Below are positions 1 to 5,128 of a stretch of 5,128 bases of DNA, piece by piece (position 1 is the stretch's first letter; each line of letters begins with the position of its first letter). The stretch spans positions 1 through 5,128 of the forward strand of contig JAJZVE010000406.1 of NCBI GenBank assembly GCA_021845835.1, in the 5' to 3' direction. This DNA comes from Pseudomonadota bacterium (GTDB taxonomy: Bacteria > Pseudomonadota > Alphaproteobacteria > Acetobacterales > Acetobacteraceae). Under the pieces are notes generated by a model. That model saw only the letters and a list, made by a program, of their open reading frames with translations. It searched no databases and was not told the DNA's origin. A program made the position numbers and the translations under genes.

Positions 1-2
1 TC

Positions 3-500
3 GCGCGCAGGACCTTCGACACCTTCCTGCGCCACGGCCTGACCAGCCCGCAGGCGATCACCGCCGCCGGCTGGGACTATCTGGTGAACCCGGTGATGCG
101 CGAGGGCGGCTATGTCCGCTATGACGAGAGCAAGTCACGGAAGATCCTCAGCGCCTGCCGCACGCTGCTGGACGAATACGACGGAAGCCTGGCGCGGCTG
201 CACGAAGCGGCACGCGACCCGCGCGATCTGGAAGCCCGCCTGCTCGCCTTCTATGGCGTCGGCCCGGTCACGGCGAACATCTTCCTGCGCGAGCTGCGCC
301 CGTACTGGGCCAAGGCCGATCCGGCGCCGCTGCCGGCGGTGCGCGCGCTGGCGCGGCGCCTGCACGTCCCGCTCGGCCGCTACGACCGCAAGGGCGTCAC
401 CTTCGCGCGGCTGGAAGCGGCGCTCATACGGCTGCGCCATGCCGCCCGGCGCGCTCGCGCGCCTGCTGCGGTTCCGTCACACCCCGACGGCGCGCAATAG
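3..500 (+). CDS. HhH-GPD superfamily DNA glycosylase-like protein, 3' part (start outside window)
   Basis: The reading frame is open from base 3 to a TAG stop at 498-500, giving 165 visible residues, and the start is missing to the left. A GTG at 84 could open a shorter ORF, but the frame continues upstream with sensible protein (a helical segment with ...TFLRHGLTSPQAI...), so I treat the gene as truncated by the window. Visible residues 80-98 form a helix-hairpin-helix, with the hairpin GVGPVTAN (85-92) matching GVGRKTAN of endonuclease III. The lyase lysine of endonuclease III (the K of GRKT) is V89 here. D106, 17 residues further on, sits about where the catalytic Asp would be (+18 in endonuclease III). 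No C-terminal iron-sulphur cysteine cluster is present. If active, it would be a monofunctional base-excision glycosylase without AP-lyase. It could also be a non-catalytic DNA binder. It converges on the SNF2 gene and overlaps it by 24 bases. Confidence 0.75.
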   Translation, partial: ARRTFDTFLRHGLTSPQAITAAGWDYLVNPVMREGGYVRYDESKSRKILSACRTLLDEYDGSLARLHEAARDPRDLEARLLAFYGVGPVTANIFLRELRPYWAKADPAPLPAVRALARRLHVPLGRYDRKGVTFARLEAALIRLRHAARRARAPAAVPSHPDGAQ

Positions 501-1850
501 CGTCGGCAGATCGAGCCGGCGCAGGTTCGCCGCCGCCACGCCGTCGATCAGATCGGCGAACAGCGCCCGCTTCTCCGCAAGAATCTCCGCGATCCGCTGC
601 TCGATCGAGTTCGGCGTCAGATAGGCGAACACCTGCACCGGCCGCGTCTGGCCGATGCGGTGCGCCCGATCCTCGGCCTGCGCCTCCACCGCCGGGTTCC
701 ACCAGCGATCGAAACGGAACACCACGGAGGCAGCGGTCAGGTTCAATCCGACCCCGCCCGCGCGCAGCGACGCCACCAGCACATGCCGGCGCGGGTCGGC
801 GGCGAACTCGGCGACCGCGGCGTCGCGCAGCGCCGGCGTCATCCGCCCGGTCAGCAGCACCGGACGCAACCTGGCCAGCGCACCCGCCAGCATCCCGGCG
901 CCGAACGGCGCGGCGACGAACTGCGAGAACACCAGCGCCTTCTCGCCGCCGGCCGCCACCGCCTCCAGCCGCCGGCGCAGATCCTCGCACTTGGCGGACG
1001 CGCCGCTCTCCGGGCAGGCGTTGCAGATCTGCTTGAGCCGCAGGATCAGCTCCAGCACATGCGCAACCCGCACCCGCGCGCCCAGCGCGCGCAGCCACAC
1101 CAGCCCCTCGCGCTCGGCCATGTCATAGGCGGCGCGCTGCGGCGGCGACAGGTCGGGCGCGATGGTGAACACGGTCTTGGGCGGCAGGTCCGGCAGCACC
1201 TCGGCCCGCCGGCGGCGCAGTTGCACCGCACCGAGCGTCTGCCGCAGCCCGGATAGCATGGCGCGCGGGTCGTAGTGGCCGGGGGCGACGAAATCGAGAA
1301 TGGAGATAGCGTCGTCCGGCACGTTCTCCAGCGGCGTGCCGGTGAGCGCCCAGGCGCGGTCGCGCGGCAGCGCCTTCAGCGCGGCGGCGAGCGCGGTGCC
1401 GGCATTCTTGATGCGCTGCGCCTCGTCCGCGACCACCACGCGCCAGCGCCGATGCCGCGGCCCGAATGGCGGCGGCAGTCCCATGTCGCTGCGCAAGGCG
1501 TCGTAGCCGGCCAGATAGACCTGTCCCGGCGCCCGCCAGCGCGACCGCCGCTCCGCCGCCACACCGGCGCAGGTGACCAGCGCCAGTTCCGGCGCCCAGC
1601 GCCGCAACTGCATCCGCCATTGCAGCACCAGGCCCGCCGGCACCACCACCAGCGCCGCGCCGCCGCCACCTTCACCGTTGCGCAGCAGCAGCCGCAGCGC
1701 GCCGATCGCCTGGATGGTCTTGCCAAGGCCCATCTCGTCCGCCAGCAGCACGCCGGGCGCGTCCAGCAGCCGCCGGATGCCGGTCTGCTGATAGGCGGGC
1801 AGCGGCGCGGGCCAGGCGAGGCCAAACGGCTCAGCCGCGCCGCCGGCCAT
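477..1850 (-). CDS. SWI2/SNF2-family DEAD/DEAH-like helicase (DNA translocase), fourth gene of the operon
   Basis: This 457-aa superfamily 2 ATPase is expected to move along double-stranded DNA using ATP. The first RecA lobe carries a Q-like region PAYQQTGI (18-25), motif I DEMGLGKT (38-45), motif Ia VVVPAGLVLQW (68-78), motif II DEAQ (142-145) followed by RIKN, and motif III ALTGTPLEN (168-176). The linker LILRLKQICNAC (268-279) is typical of SNF2 proteins. The second lobe carries motif IV KALVFSQF (304-311), motif V GGVGLNLTAA (365-374) and motif VI EDRAHRIGQ (393-401). All catalytic motifs are intact, with no accessory nuclease, SWIM or chromo domain, so it is close to a bare helicase core. 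The ATG at 1850 is preceded by GGTGAGG at 1861-1855, which overlaps the stop of the ATPase gene six bases upstream, indicating translational coupling. It is the last gene of the operon and overlaps the convergent HhH gene. Confidence 0.93.
   Translation of the reverse strand: MAGGAAEPFGLAWPAPLPAYQQTGIRRLLDAPGVLLADEMGLGKTIQAIGALRLLLRNGEGGGGAALVVVPAGLVLQWRMQLRRWAPELALVTCAGVAAERRSRWRAPGQVYLAGYDALRSDMGLPPPFGPRHRRWRVVVADEAQRIKNAGTALAAALKALPRDRAWALTGTPLENVPDDAISILDFVAPGHYDPRAMLSGLRQTLGAVQLRRRRAEVLPDLPPKTVFTIAPDLSPPQRAAYDMAEREGLVWLRALGARVRVAHVLELILRLKQICNACPESGASAKCEDLRRRLEAVAAGGEKALVFSQFVAAPFGAGMLAGALARLRPVLLTGRMTPALRDAAVAEFAADPRRHVLVASLRAGGVGLNLTAASVVFRFDRWWNPAVEAQAEDRAHRIGQTRPVQVFAYLTPNSIEQRIAEILAEKRALFADLIDGVAAANLRRLDLPTLLRAVGV
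484..506. terminator. Small inverted repeat at the convergent gene junction, possible weak bidirectional terminator
   Basis: CCGACG at 484-489 is the exact reverse complement of CGTCGG at 501-506, with an 11-base loop that contains the TAG stop of the HhH gene. It sits where two convergent genes overlap by 24 bases, a position where transcription must end in both directions. Neither side is followed by a run of T, so a classical intrinsic terminator is not supported. It could be chance in GC-rich coding DNA. Confidence 0.2.
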
Positions 1851-1854
1851 GCCG

Positions 1855-1861
1855 CCTCACC
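1855..1861 (-). promoter_or_regulatory. Ribosome binding site of the SNF2 gene, spanning the upstream stop codon
   Basis: On the minus strand, GGTGAGG ends four bases before the ATG at 1850. Its TGA is the stop codon of the preceding ATPase gene (1859-1857). GGTGA matches the anti-Shine-Dalgarno end of 16S rRNA. The arrangement suggests that ribosomes finishing the ATPase re-initiate on the helicase. Confidence 0.55.
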
Positions 1862-3089
1862 CGTCCTCGTCCTCGGGCGGCGCGCCGGCAGCCAGTTCCG
1901 CGTCCTCCTGATAATTGCTGGCGAGCGTCTCCTCGACCATGCGCGCCGACGTGCCGTACAGCCGCGCCATGTCCCATTGCGTGACCCACGCCTTGATGTA
2001 GTGGCGCATGGTGCGCGAACTGGTCCGCTCCAGCGGCGGCAGCGCCGGCGCCGGCCAGCCATAGGCGCCGGCATAGAGGTCGCGCAGCCGGTCGTGGCAG
2101 GCGGCGAGATCGGCGTCGGTCGGCGGCGTCAGCCGGTGCTGCAGCACCGTGCGCTCGATATGCGCGATGCCGGCGCGTGCCCAGCGTGCCTCATTCTGCC
2201 GCCCCTTCAGCACCAGCCGCTCCGGCAGCCGCTCGCTGTCCAGCCGCGCGTTGATGACGGCGGTGACGAAATCGTCGGTGACGGCATAGAGCGCGACGAT
2301 TCCGGGGAACGGCCGCGCGCCCTCCAGGCCGAGCCAACTGGCGAGCCAGGCGTAGGACATCGCGCGCTGCAGCGGCGTGTAGCGGCCGATCAGTTCCACC
2401 TCGTCGAGCAGGATGCACCAGCCGGCATACCCGGCGGCGCGGAACAGCAGCGGCGCGAAGGCAATGCGCTGCAACGCAAGGTCGTGCGCATCGACGGCGC
2501 CGAGCGCGAACGTCCTGGCCGCCCCCGCCTCCTTCAGCGCGCGGCGCAGCACGCTCGCCGGCAGGCGCACGCCGCCGAAGAACCGTTCGATCGCGCGTAC
2601 CACGTCCGCGGGCGTCGCCGAGCGGCCCAGCAGGAACAGCGCGGCGGCGAACAGCGGGGCGAAGCCGACCGAGGGCGTGCTGACCGCGTCCTCCAGCAGC
2701 TTCAGCTCCGCGGGCCGCGTGCGCAGCGTGGCCAGCGCGGCGGCGAGCGCATCGTCGTTGCGGTCGGGCAGCACGGCGTCGCGGATGGCGGCGTTGAACA
2801 CATGCGCCGGGTTGGCGAGCGGCGTTTCCTTGCTGATGACGACGCGGCTGACCACGAAATTCTGCATCCGCGCCACTTCGGCGAGATAGCCGAGCAGATG
2901 CGACTTGCCGGCGCCGAACCCACCGGCGACGCCGATGCCGCTGCGCGCGCCGGACGCCCAGGCGCCCTGCAGCGCGGCGTCGAAGCCTTCTTCGATCCCC
3001 GTGTGCTCGTTGCCCATCAGGCGGATCGCAGCGCGGTTGGGGACGCCGGCACGCAGCGCCTCGACCGCAAGGCGGATTTCCAGCGTCAT
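1857..3089 (-). CDS. BREX-type P-loop ATPase (BrxC/BrxD, DUF2791-like), third gene of the operon
   Basis: The protein is 410 aa from the ATG at 3089, close to BrxD-sized ATPases. The N-terminus ALRAGVPNRAAIRLMG (11-26) resembles the entry region of the BREX ATP-binding family. Walker A is GGFGAGKS (56-63), followed by a helix and a strand (FVVSRVVIS, 78-86). Walker B is CILLDEVE (225-232) with both D229 and E230. A sensor-like strand GIVALYAVTDDF follows at 263-274. The C-terminal half is helical and ends in an acidic tail (PPEDEDG). The expected role is an ATP-driven switch or loader on DNA, working with the SNF2 motor encoded next. An in-frame GTG at 3101 would add four residues. The ATG is preferred because it forms an ATGA overlap with the previous stop and has GGTGAG just upstream. 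The BREX-family assignment is by recognition of motif order, not by a search. An alternative is another STAND/AAA-like ATPase. Confidence 0.8.
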   Translation of the reverse strand: MTLEIRLAVEALRAGVPNRAAIRLMGNEHTGIEEGFDAALQGAWASGARSGIGVAGGFGAGKSHLLGYLAEVARMQNFVVSRVVISKETPLANPAHVFNAAIRDAVLPDRNDDALAAALATLRTRPAELKLLEDAVSTPSVGFAPLFAAALFLLGRSATPADVVRAIERFFGGVRLPASVLRRALKEAGAARTFALGAVDAHDLALQRIAFAPLLFRAAGYAGWCILLDEVELIGRYTPLQRAMSYAWLASWLGLEGARPFPGIVALYAVTDDFVTAVINARLDSERLPERLVLKGRQNEARWARAGIAHIERTVLQHRLTPPTDADLAACHDRLRDLYAGAYGWPAPALPPLERTSSRTMRHYIKAWVTQWDMARLYGTSARMVEETLASNYQEDAELAAGAPPEDEDG

Positions 3090-4057
3090 GCGCTCACCCA
3101 CACCAGCGGCGCCACCGGGTTCTGCCGGTCGCCCGGCCGCACGTCCGGCCAGACGCGCATCTGCAGCGCCGCGTACTGCGACAGCGCCCGCCGCGGCTCG
3201 CCGGCAATCAGCGCGTCGTTGGCCAGCACCATCACCACCAGTCCCGGCAGATGCTCGGCGTCGTCGATGATTTCGCGCAGCACCTCGTAGGTGTCCATGA
3301 CGGCGGCGGGCGAATAGCGCAGCGTGCCCTCAGCGATGGCGACGCCGGTGCGCTGCAACTGCCGCAGGTCGATCGCGACCAGCAGCCCGGCGGTGCCGCT
3401 GCGGCGCATCCAATGGCACAGTGAGACCAGCATGGCCCGCGCATTGGTGCGGGTGATGCGCCCGCTGATCCCGGCCGCGCGCAGCAGGTTCGCCGGCACC
3501 TTGTCGCCGCGCAGCCAACCCAGCACCGGATCGGCCGCGGCGGGGTCGTCCGGCTCCATCTGCACGAGACAGAGCCGCAGCAGCGCGGCGCGGAAATCCT
3601 GCGCGAGACGGCGATCCCCCCAGATGTCGCGGCTGAGCCAGCGGTCGCGCTCGCGGGCGAGCAGGCTCGGCGCGACGGCGAAGGCGTCGGCGAGGTCCGC
3701 GAGCGACAGTCGCGCGCCCGGCCGCGGCCACGGATAGCCGTTGGCAGCGAACAGGCGTTCCAGGTACTGCTGCACCAGTTCCGGCCACGGCAGCGCGCGC
3801 GCCAGCGCGAAGAACACGTCCTGCAGCATGTGCAGCCGCGTCGTCGCGGCATCGAGGCGGACCGCGTGCAGCCGGTGGCGCAGCGCCAGCGCGTCCAGCC
3901 GCGCCAGCGCGGACGGGATCAGCGCATCGTCGGCAATGGCCAGCTTCAGCGTGCCGCCGCCCTCGGGCACGAAGCGGTCCAGGTAGTCGCGTTCGACGAC
4001 ATCCAGCCATTCGCCGAGCGGCAACGGCAGTGCCGTCAGTTCCTCCATGTCAGGCAT
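3086..4057 (-). CDS. Degenerate BREX-type ATPase-like protein (predicted pseudo-ATPase), second gene of the operon
   Basis: This 323-aa protein looks like a relative of the intact ATPase encoded next, but without a working nucleotide site. LKLAIADDALIPSALARL (37-54) lies where Walker A and its helix should be, and no GxxxxGK[ST] is present. With the following strand HAVRLD (64-69) aligned to FVVSRV of the partner, the P-loop Lys-Ser positions read I47-P48. LGWLRGDK (179-186) is a motif I associate with this ATPase family. The Walker B strand is GLLVAIDLRQL (224-234): D230 is kept, but the catalytic Glu is L231. A helix (VMDTYEVLREIIDDAEHL, 253-270) and strand GLVVMVLAN (272-280) follow as in the family. 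The likely role is a structural partner of the active ATPase. The ATG at 4057 overlaps the previous gene by 8 bases. An ATG at 4048, just after that stop, is also possible, and neither has a clear ribosome binding site. The family link is inference from motif order. Confidence 0.7.
   Translation of the reverse strand: MPDMEELTALPLPLGEWLDVVERDYLDRFVPEGGGTLKLAIADDALIPSALARLDALALRHRLHAVRLDAATTRLHMLQDVFFALARALPWPELVQQYLERLFAANGYPWPRPGARLSLADLADAFAVAPSLLARERDRWLSRDIWGDRRLAQDFRAALLRLCLVQMEPDDPAAADPVLGWLRGDKVPANLLRAAGISGRITRTNARAMLVSLCHWMRRSGTAGLLVAIDLRQLQRTGVAIAEGTLRYSPAAVMDTYEVLREIIDDAEHLPGLVVMVLANDALIAGEPRRALSQYAALQMRVWPDVRPGDRQNPVAPLVWVSA
3093..3098 (-). promoter_or_regulatory. Ribosome binding site that decides the ATPase start
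   Basis: GGTGAG on the minus strand lies three bases before the ATG at 3089-3087. It falls between the alternative GTG (3101) and that ATG, so it can only serve the ATG. The ATG overlaps the TGA stop of the upstream gene (ATGA, 3089-3086). Confidence 0.5.
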
Positions 4058-4877
4058 CCAGGATGAAGCGGATGGCGTAGTAGTCGTGCTGCACCCCCGC
4101 CTCGTCGAACAGGGTCAGCCGCTTGCCGCCCTTCTTGCCGGTCGATCCGCCCAGTTCGAAGCGGTGCCCCTGCCCGCTCTGCGCATCCGGATGGCGGTCG
4201 AGCCGCAGCAGGTCGCAGGTGAATTCCTCCACCGGGTAGTCGGCGGCGGCGGCGGGCCAGAGCGTGAGCATTTCATGGAGGTCGGCGAGCGGCAGCAGCG
4301 GCCCGGTGCCCGGCTGGTTCGCCCGCCAGCCGGCATCCTCGGCACGGGCGAGCAGGGCATAGGGTTTCAGCAGCCGGTCGAGGAAGGCGCGGGCGTTGAA
4401 GCGGTCCGGCCGCGCCTGCAGCGTCTTCAACTGCGCGGCGAGGAACTCCGGCCGGATGCGCCGCTCCAGCCGCCGCCCGACCCGCACGCCCTGGGCGCGG
4501 GCATCGAGCCGCAGCACCACCGGATACGAAGTGATGCGCCCGTCGCGCTGCACCAGCGTGAGTCCCGCCTGCTTCGCGGCGGCGGCGAGTTCGCGCAGAT
4601 AGGCGCCGGAGCCGAAGGCGGCGGCCACGTCGTAATCGAGCGCCGCAGCGGCGCGGGCGAGCGGCTGCGCCGCCTGCGCGACGGCCTCGGCGGCGGTGGA
4701 AGCGGCCGGGGCCAGCCCGGCAAGTGCCCCCTCCTGCGCGCCGCGCCGCAGCCGGCGCAGGCTGCGCAGCACGGCGGCGACCTGCCGTTCGGCTTCGGCC
4801 AATTGAATATCGGCGGCGCGGAGGACGTCCTCCAGCGCCGGCGCCTCGGCGGGCGACTCGGCGTATTCGCTGTCCAT
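4050..4877 (-). CDS. Unrecognised 275-aa protein, first gene of the operon
   Basis: I cannot name this family. Residues 1-103 are Ala-rich and probably helical: an acidic N-terminus, then a likely coiled coil (about 15-45) and helices to about 100, ending near DYDVAAAFGSGAYLREL (81-97). Residues 104-275 look like a more ordered domain. They include GLTLVQRDGRITSYPVVL (105-122), a short basic stretch GRRLERRIRPEFLAAQL (134-150), FNARAFLDRLLKPYALLA (160-177), a Trp-containing segment MLTLWP (203-208), and a C-terminal beta-like end with basic loop GKKGGKR (247-253) and DYYAIRF (265-271). No signal peptide, membrane segment, zinc site or nuclease motif is visible, so it is likely cytoplasmic. 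The basic patches would suit contact with DNA or RNA, but this is inference. The ATG at 4877 gives the most complete product. No Shine-Dalgarno precedes it. The TGA at 4052-4050 overlaps the start of the next gene by 8 bases. Confidence 0.8.
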   Translation of the reverse strand: MDSEYAESPAEAPALEDVLRAADIQLAEAERQVAAVLRSLRRLRRGAQEGALAGLAPAASTAAEAVAQAAQPLARAAAALDYDVAAAFGSGAYLRELAAAAKQAGLTLVQRDGRITSYPVVLRLDARAQGVRVGRRLERRIRPEFLAAQLKTLQARPDRFNARAFLDRLLKPYALLARAEDAGWRANQPGTGPLLPLADLHEMLTLWPAAAADYPVEEFTCDLLRLDRHPDAQSGQGHRFELGGSTGKKGGKRLTLFDEAGVQHDYYAIRFILDA

Positions 4878-4938
4878 GTGGGGAGGGTACGGGCCGCGAT
4901 AGTCTGCCGCAAGACCGCAGTCGTGCGGGAAATCGCGC
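4878..4938. other. 61-base intergenic gap between tyrA and the operon
   Basis: This is the only gap longer than six bases in the window. It holds the candidate promoter and two inverted repeats: a 5-bp hairpin CCGCA-GTCG-TGCGG (4915-4928), and CGCGAT (4895-4900) paired with ATCGCG (4932-4937) around it. The hairpin is followed on the minus strand by TCTT only, so it is not a convincing intrinsic terminator for tyrA. It also abuts the -35 candidate and could be an operator, but the evidence is slight. Confidence 0.35.
4884..4912 (-). promoter_or_regulatory. Candidate promoter of the four-gene operon, possibly giving a leaderless transcript
   Basis: On the minus strand TTGCGG (4912-4907) and TACCCT (4889-4884) are separated by exactly 17 bases. 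Each matches the sigma-70 type consensus (TTGACA / TATAAT) at only three of six positions, so the call is weak. The ATG at 4877 begins six bases after the -10 candidate, so transcription would start at or next to the start codon. This agrees with the absence of any Shine-Dalgarno before that ATG. Alternatively the operon may be read through from tyrA, which lies upstream on the same strand. Confidence 0.25.
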
Positions 4939-5128
4939 CTATGCCTGTTTCAGCTCGATCAAACTCTGCCGGATGCGCCGCCCGCGCAGGATCTTGTCCT
5001 CAATATACGCGCCGTCGCCCCAGCGCACGGCGCGCGCCATCGCCTGCGCGTCCTCGGTAAAGCGCGCCAGCATCTCCAGCAGCGCCTCGCGGTTGTTGAG
5101 GAACACGTCGCGCCACATCACCGGGTCG
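4939..5128 (-). CDS. tyrA: Prephenate/arogenate dehydrogenase, C-terminal end only (tyrA, cut by window edge)
   Basis: The minus-strand frame is open from the window edge to a TAG stop at 4941-4939, giving 62 full codons. The peptide begins DPVMWRDVFLNNREALLEML, which matches the conserved segment (DP-MWRD-F--N---L-ML) of the C-terminal dimerisation domain of TyrA proteins. It ends with an Arg-rich helix GRRIRQSLIELKQA at the usual C-terminus. TyrA carries out the NAD(P)-dependent oxidative decarboxylation of prephenate (or arogenate) in tyrosine synthesis, in the cytoplasm. The catalytic dinucleotide-binding half lies outside the window. A GTG at 5121 is not the real start, since the conserved DP upstream of it is in frame. 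The gene marks a core-genome boundary 61 bases upstream of the operon. Confidence 0.85.
   Translation of the reverse strand, partial: DPVMWRDVFLNNREALLEMLARFTEDAQAMARAVRWGDGAYIEDKILRGRRIRQSLIELKQA

Noticed and set aside
1023..1026. Cysteines C276, C279 and C288 of the SNF2 protein as a zinc-binding site
   Set aside because: Only three cysteines are present, and they lie in the QICN region that is standard in SNF2 proteins, so a metal site is not supported.
424..1098. 224-aa minus-strand frame inside the SNF2 gene
   Set aside because: It is an alternative frame of the helicase with Ala/Arg/Gly-rich sequence. The helicase frame holds motifs IV-VI in this stretch.
3087..3101. GTG start at 3101 for the intact ATPase
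   Set aside because: It would add only four residues and lacks its own ribosome binding site. The ATG at 3089 has GGTGAG upstream and forms an ATGA overlap.
1275..3290. 671-aa open frame on the plus strand, antisense to the helicase and ATPase genes
   Set aside because: It is rich in Arg, Gln, Gly and Ala with no domain pattern, as expected for an antisense frame in GC-rich coding DNA. The opposite strand encodes clear motifs.
477..4877. Full BREX, DISARM or Zorya locus
   Set aside because: No PglX-type methylase, PglZ phosphatase, BrxL protease, phospholipase-D protein or ZorA/ZorB motor pair is encoded in the window, so none of these names is warranted.
4915..4928. CCGCA-GTCG-TGCGG hairpin as an intrinsic terminator of tyrA
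   Set aside because: The stem is only 5 bp and no T-run follows on the minus strand, so it is kept only as a note in the gap entry.
4047..5060. 337-aa open frame on the plus strand over the first operon gene and the end of tyrA
   Set aside because: It crosses two minus-strand genes and the gap between them, has low-complexity Arg/Gly/Gln composition, and shows no recognisable motif.

Overview
The window is very GC-rich DNA (about 70% by eye), densely coding, with gaps of only 6 and 61 bases between genes. The best taxonomic clue is the right edge, which carries the C-terminal end of a prephenate dehydrogenase (TyrA) of the alphaproteobacterial type. Together with the GC content this suggests an alphaproteobacterium, possibly Rhodospirillales/Acetobacteraceae. 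That placement is inference. No rRNA, tRNA, CRISPR array, transposase or insertion-sequence end was found.

Layout, left to right. Bases 3-500 (+) hold the 3' part of a helix-hairpin-helix (HhH-GPD) DNA-glycosylase-like gene whose start lies outside the window. It meets, tail to tail and with a 24-base overlap, a four-gene block on the minus strand. In the order of transcription the block is: (A) an unrecognised 275-aa protein, 4877-4050; (B) a 323-aa protein that looks like a BREX-type P-loop ATPase (BrxC/BrxD, DUF2791-like) with its Walker motifs lost, 4057-3086; (C) a 410-aa ATPase of the same broad family with intact Walker A and Walker B, 3089-1857; (D) a 457-aa SWI2/SNF2-type helicase/translocase with all main motifs intact, 1850-477. 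Upstream of the block, after 61 bases and on the same strand, is the end of tyrA (4939-5128), cut by the window edge.

The four genes overlap or nearly touch (8-base overlap, 4-base ATGA overlap, 6-base gap), so they are almost certainly one operon. Both downstream junctions, B/C and C/D, carry the same GGTGAG ribosome-binding element next to or across the previous stop codon, which implies translational coupling. The set (active ATPase, inactive ATPase-like partner, SNF2 motor, unknown conserved-looking protein) resembles the motor part of DNA-directed defence or DNA-processing systems such as BREX. It has no methylase, nuclease, phosphatase or protease that I can see. I regard it as a candidate compact defence or genome-maintenance system downstream of a housekeeping amino-acid gene. 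Its function is not proven by sequence alone. The neighbouring HhH-GPD gene could be a functional partner or simply the next resident gene.
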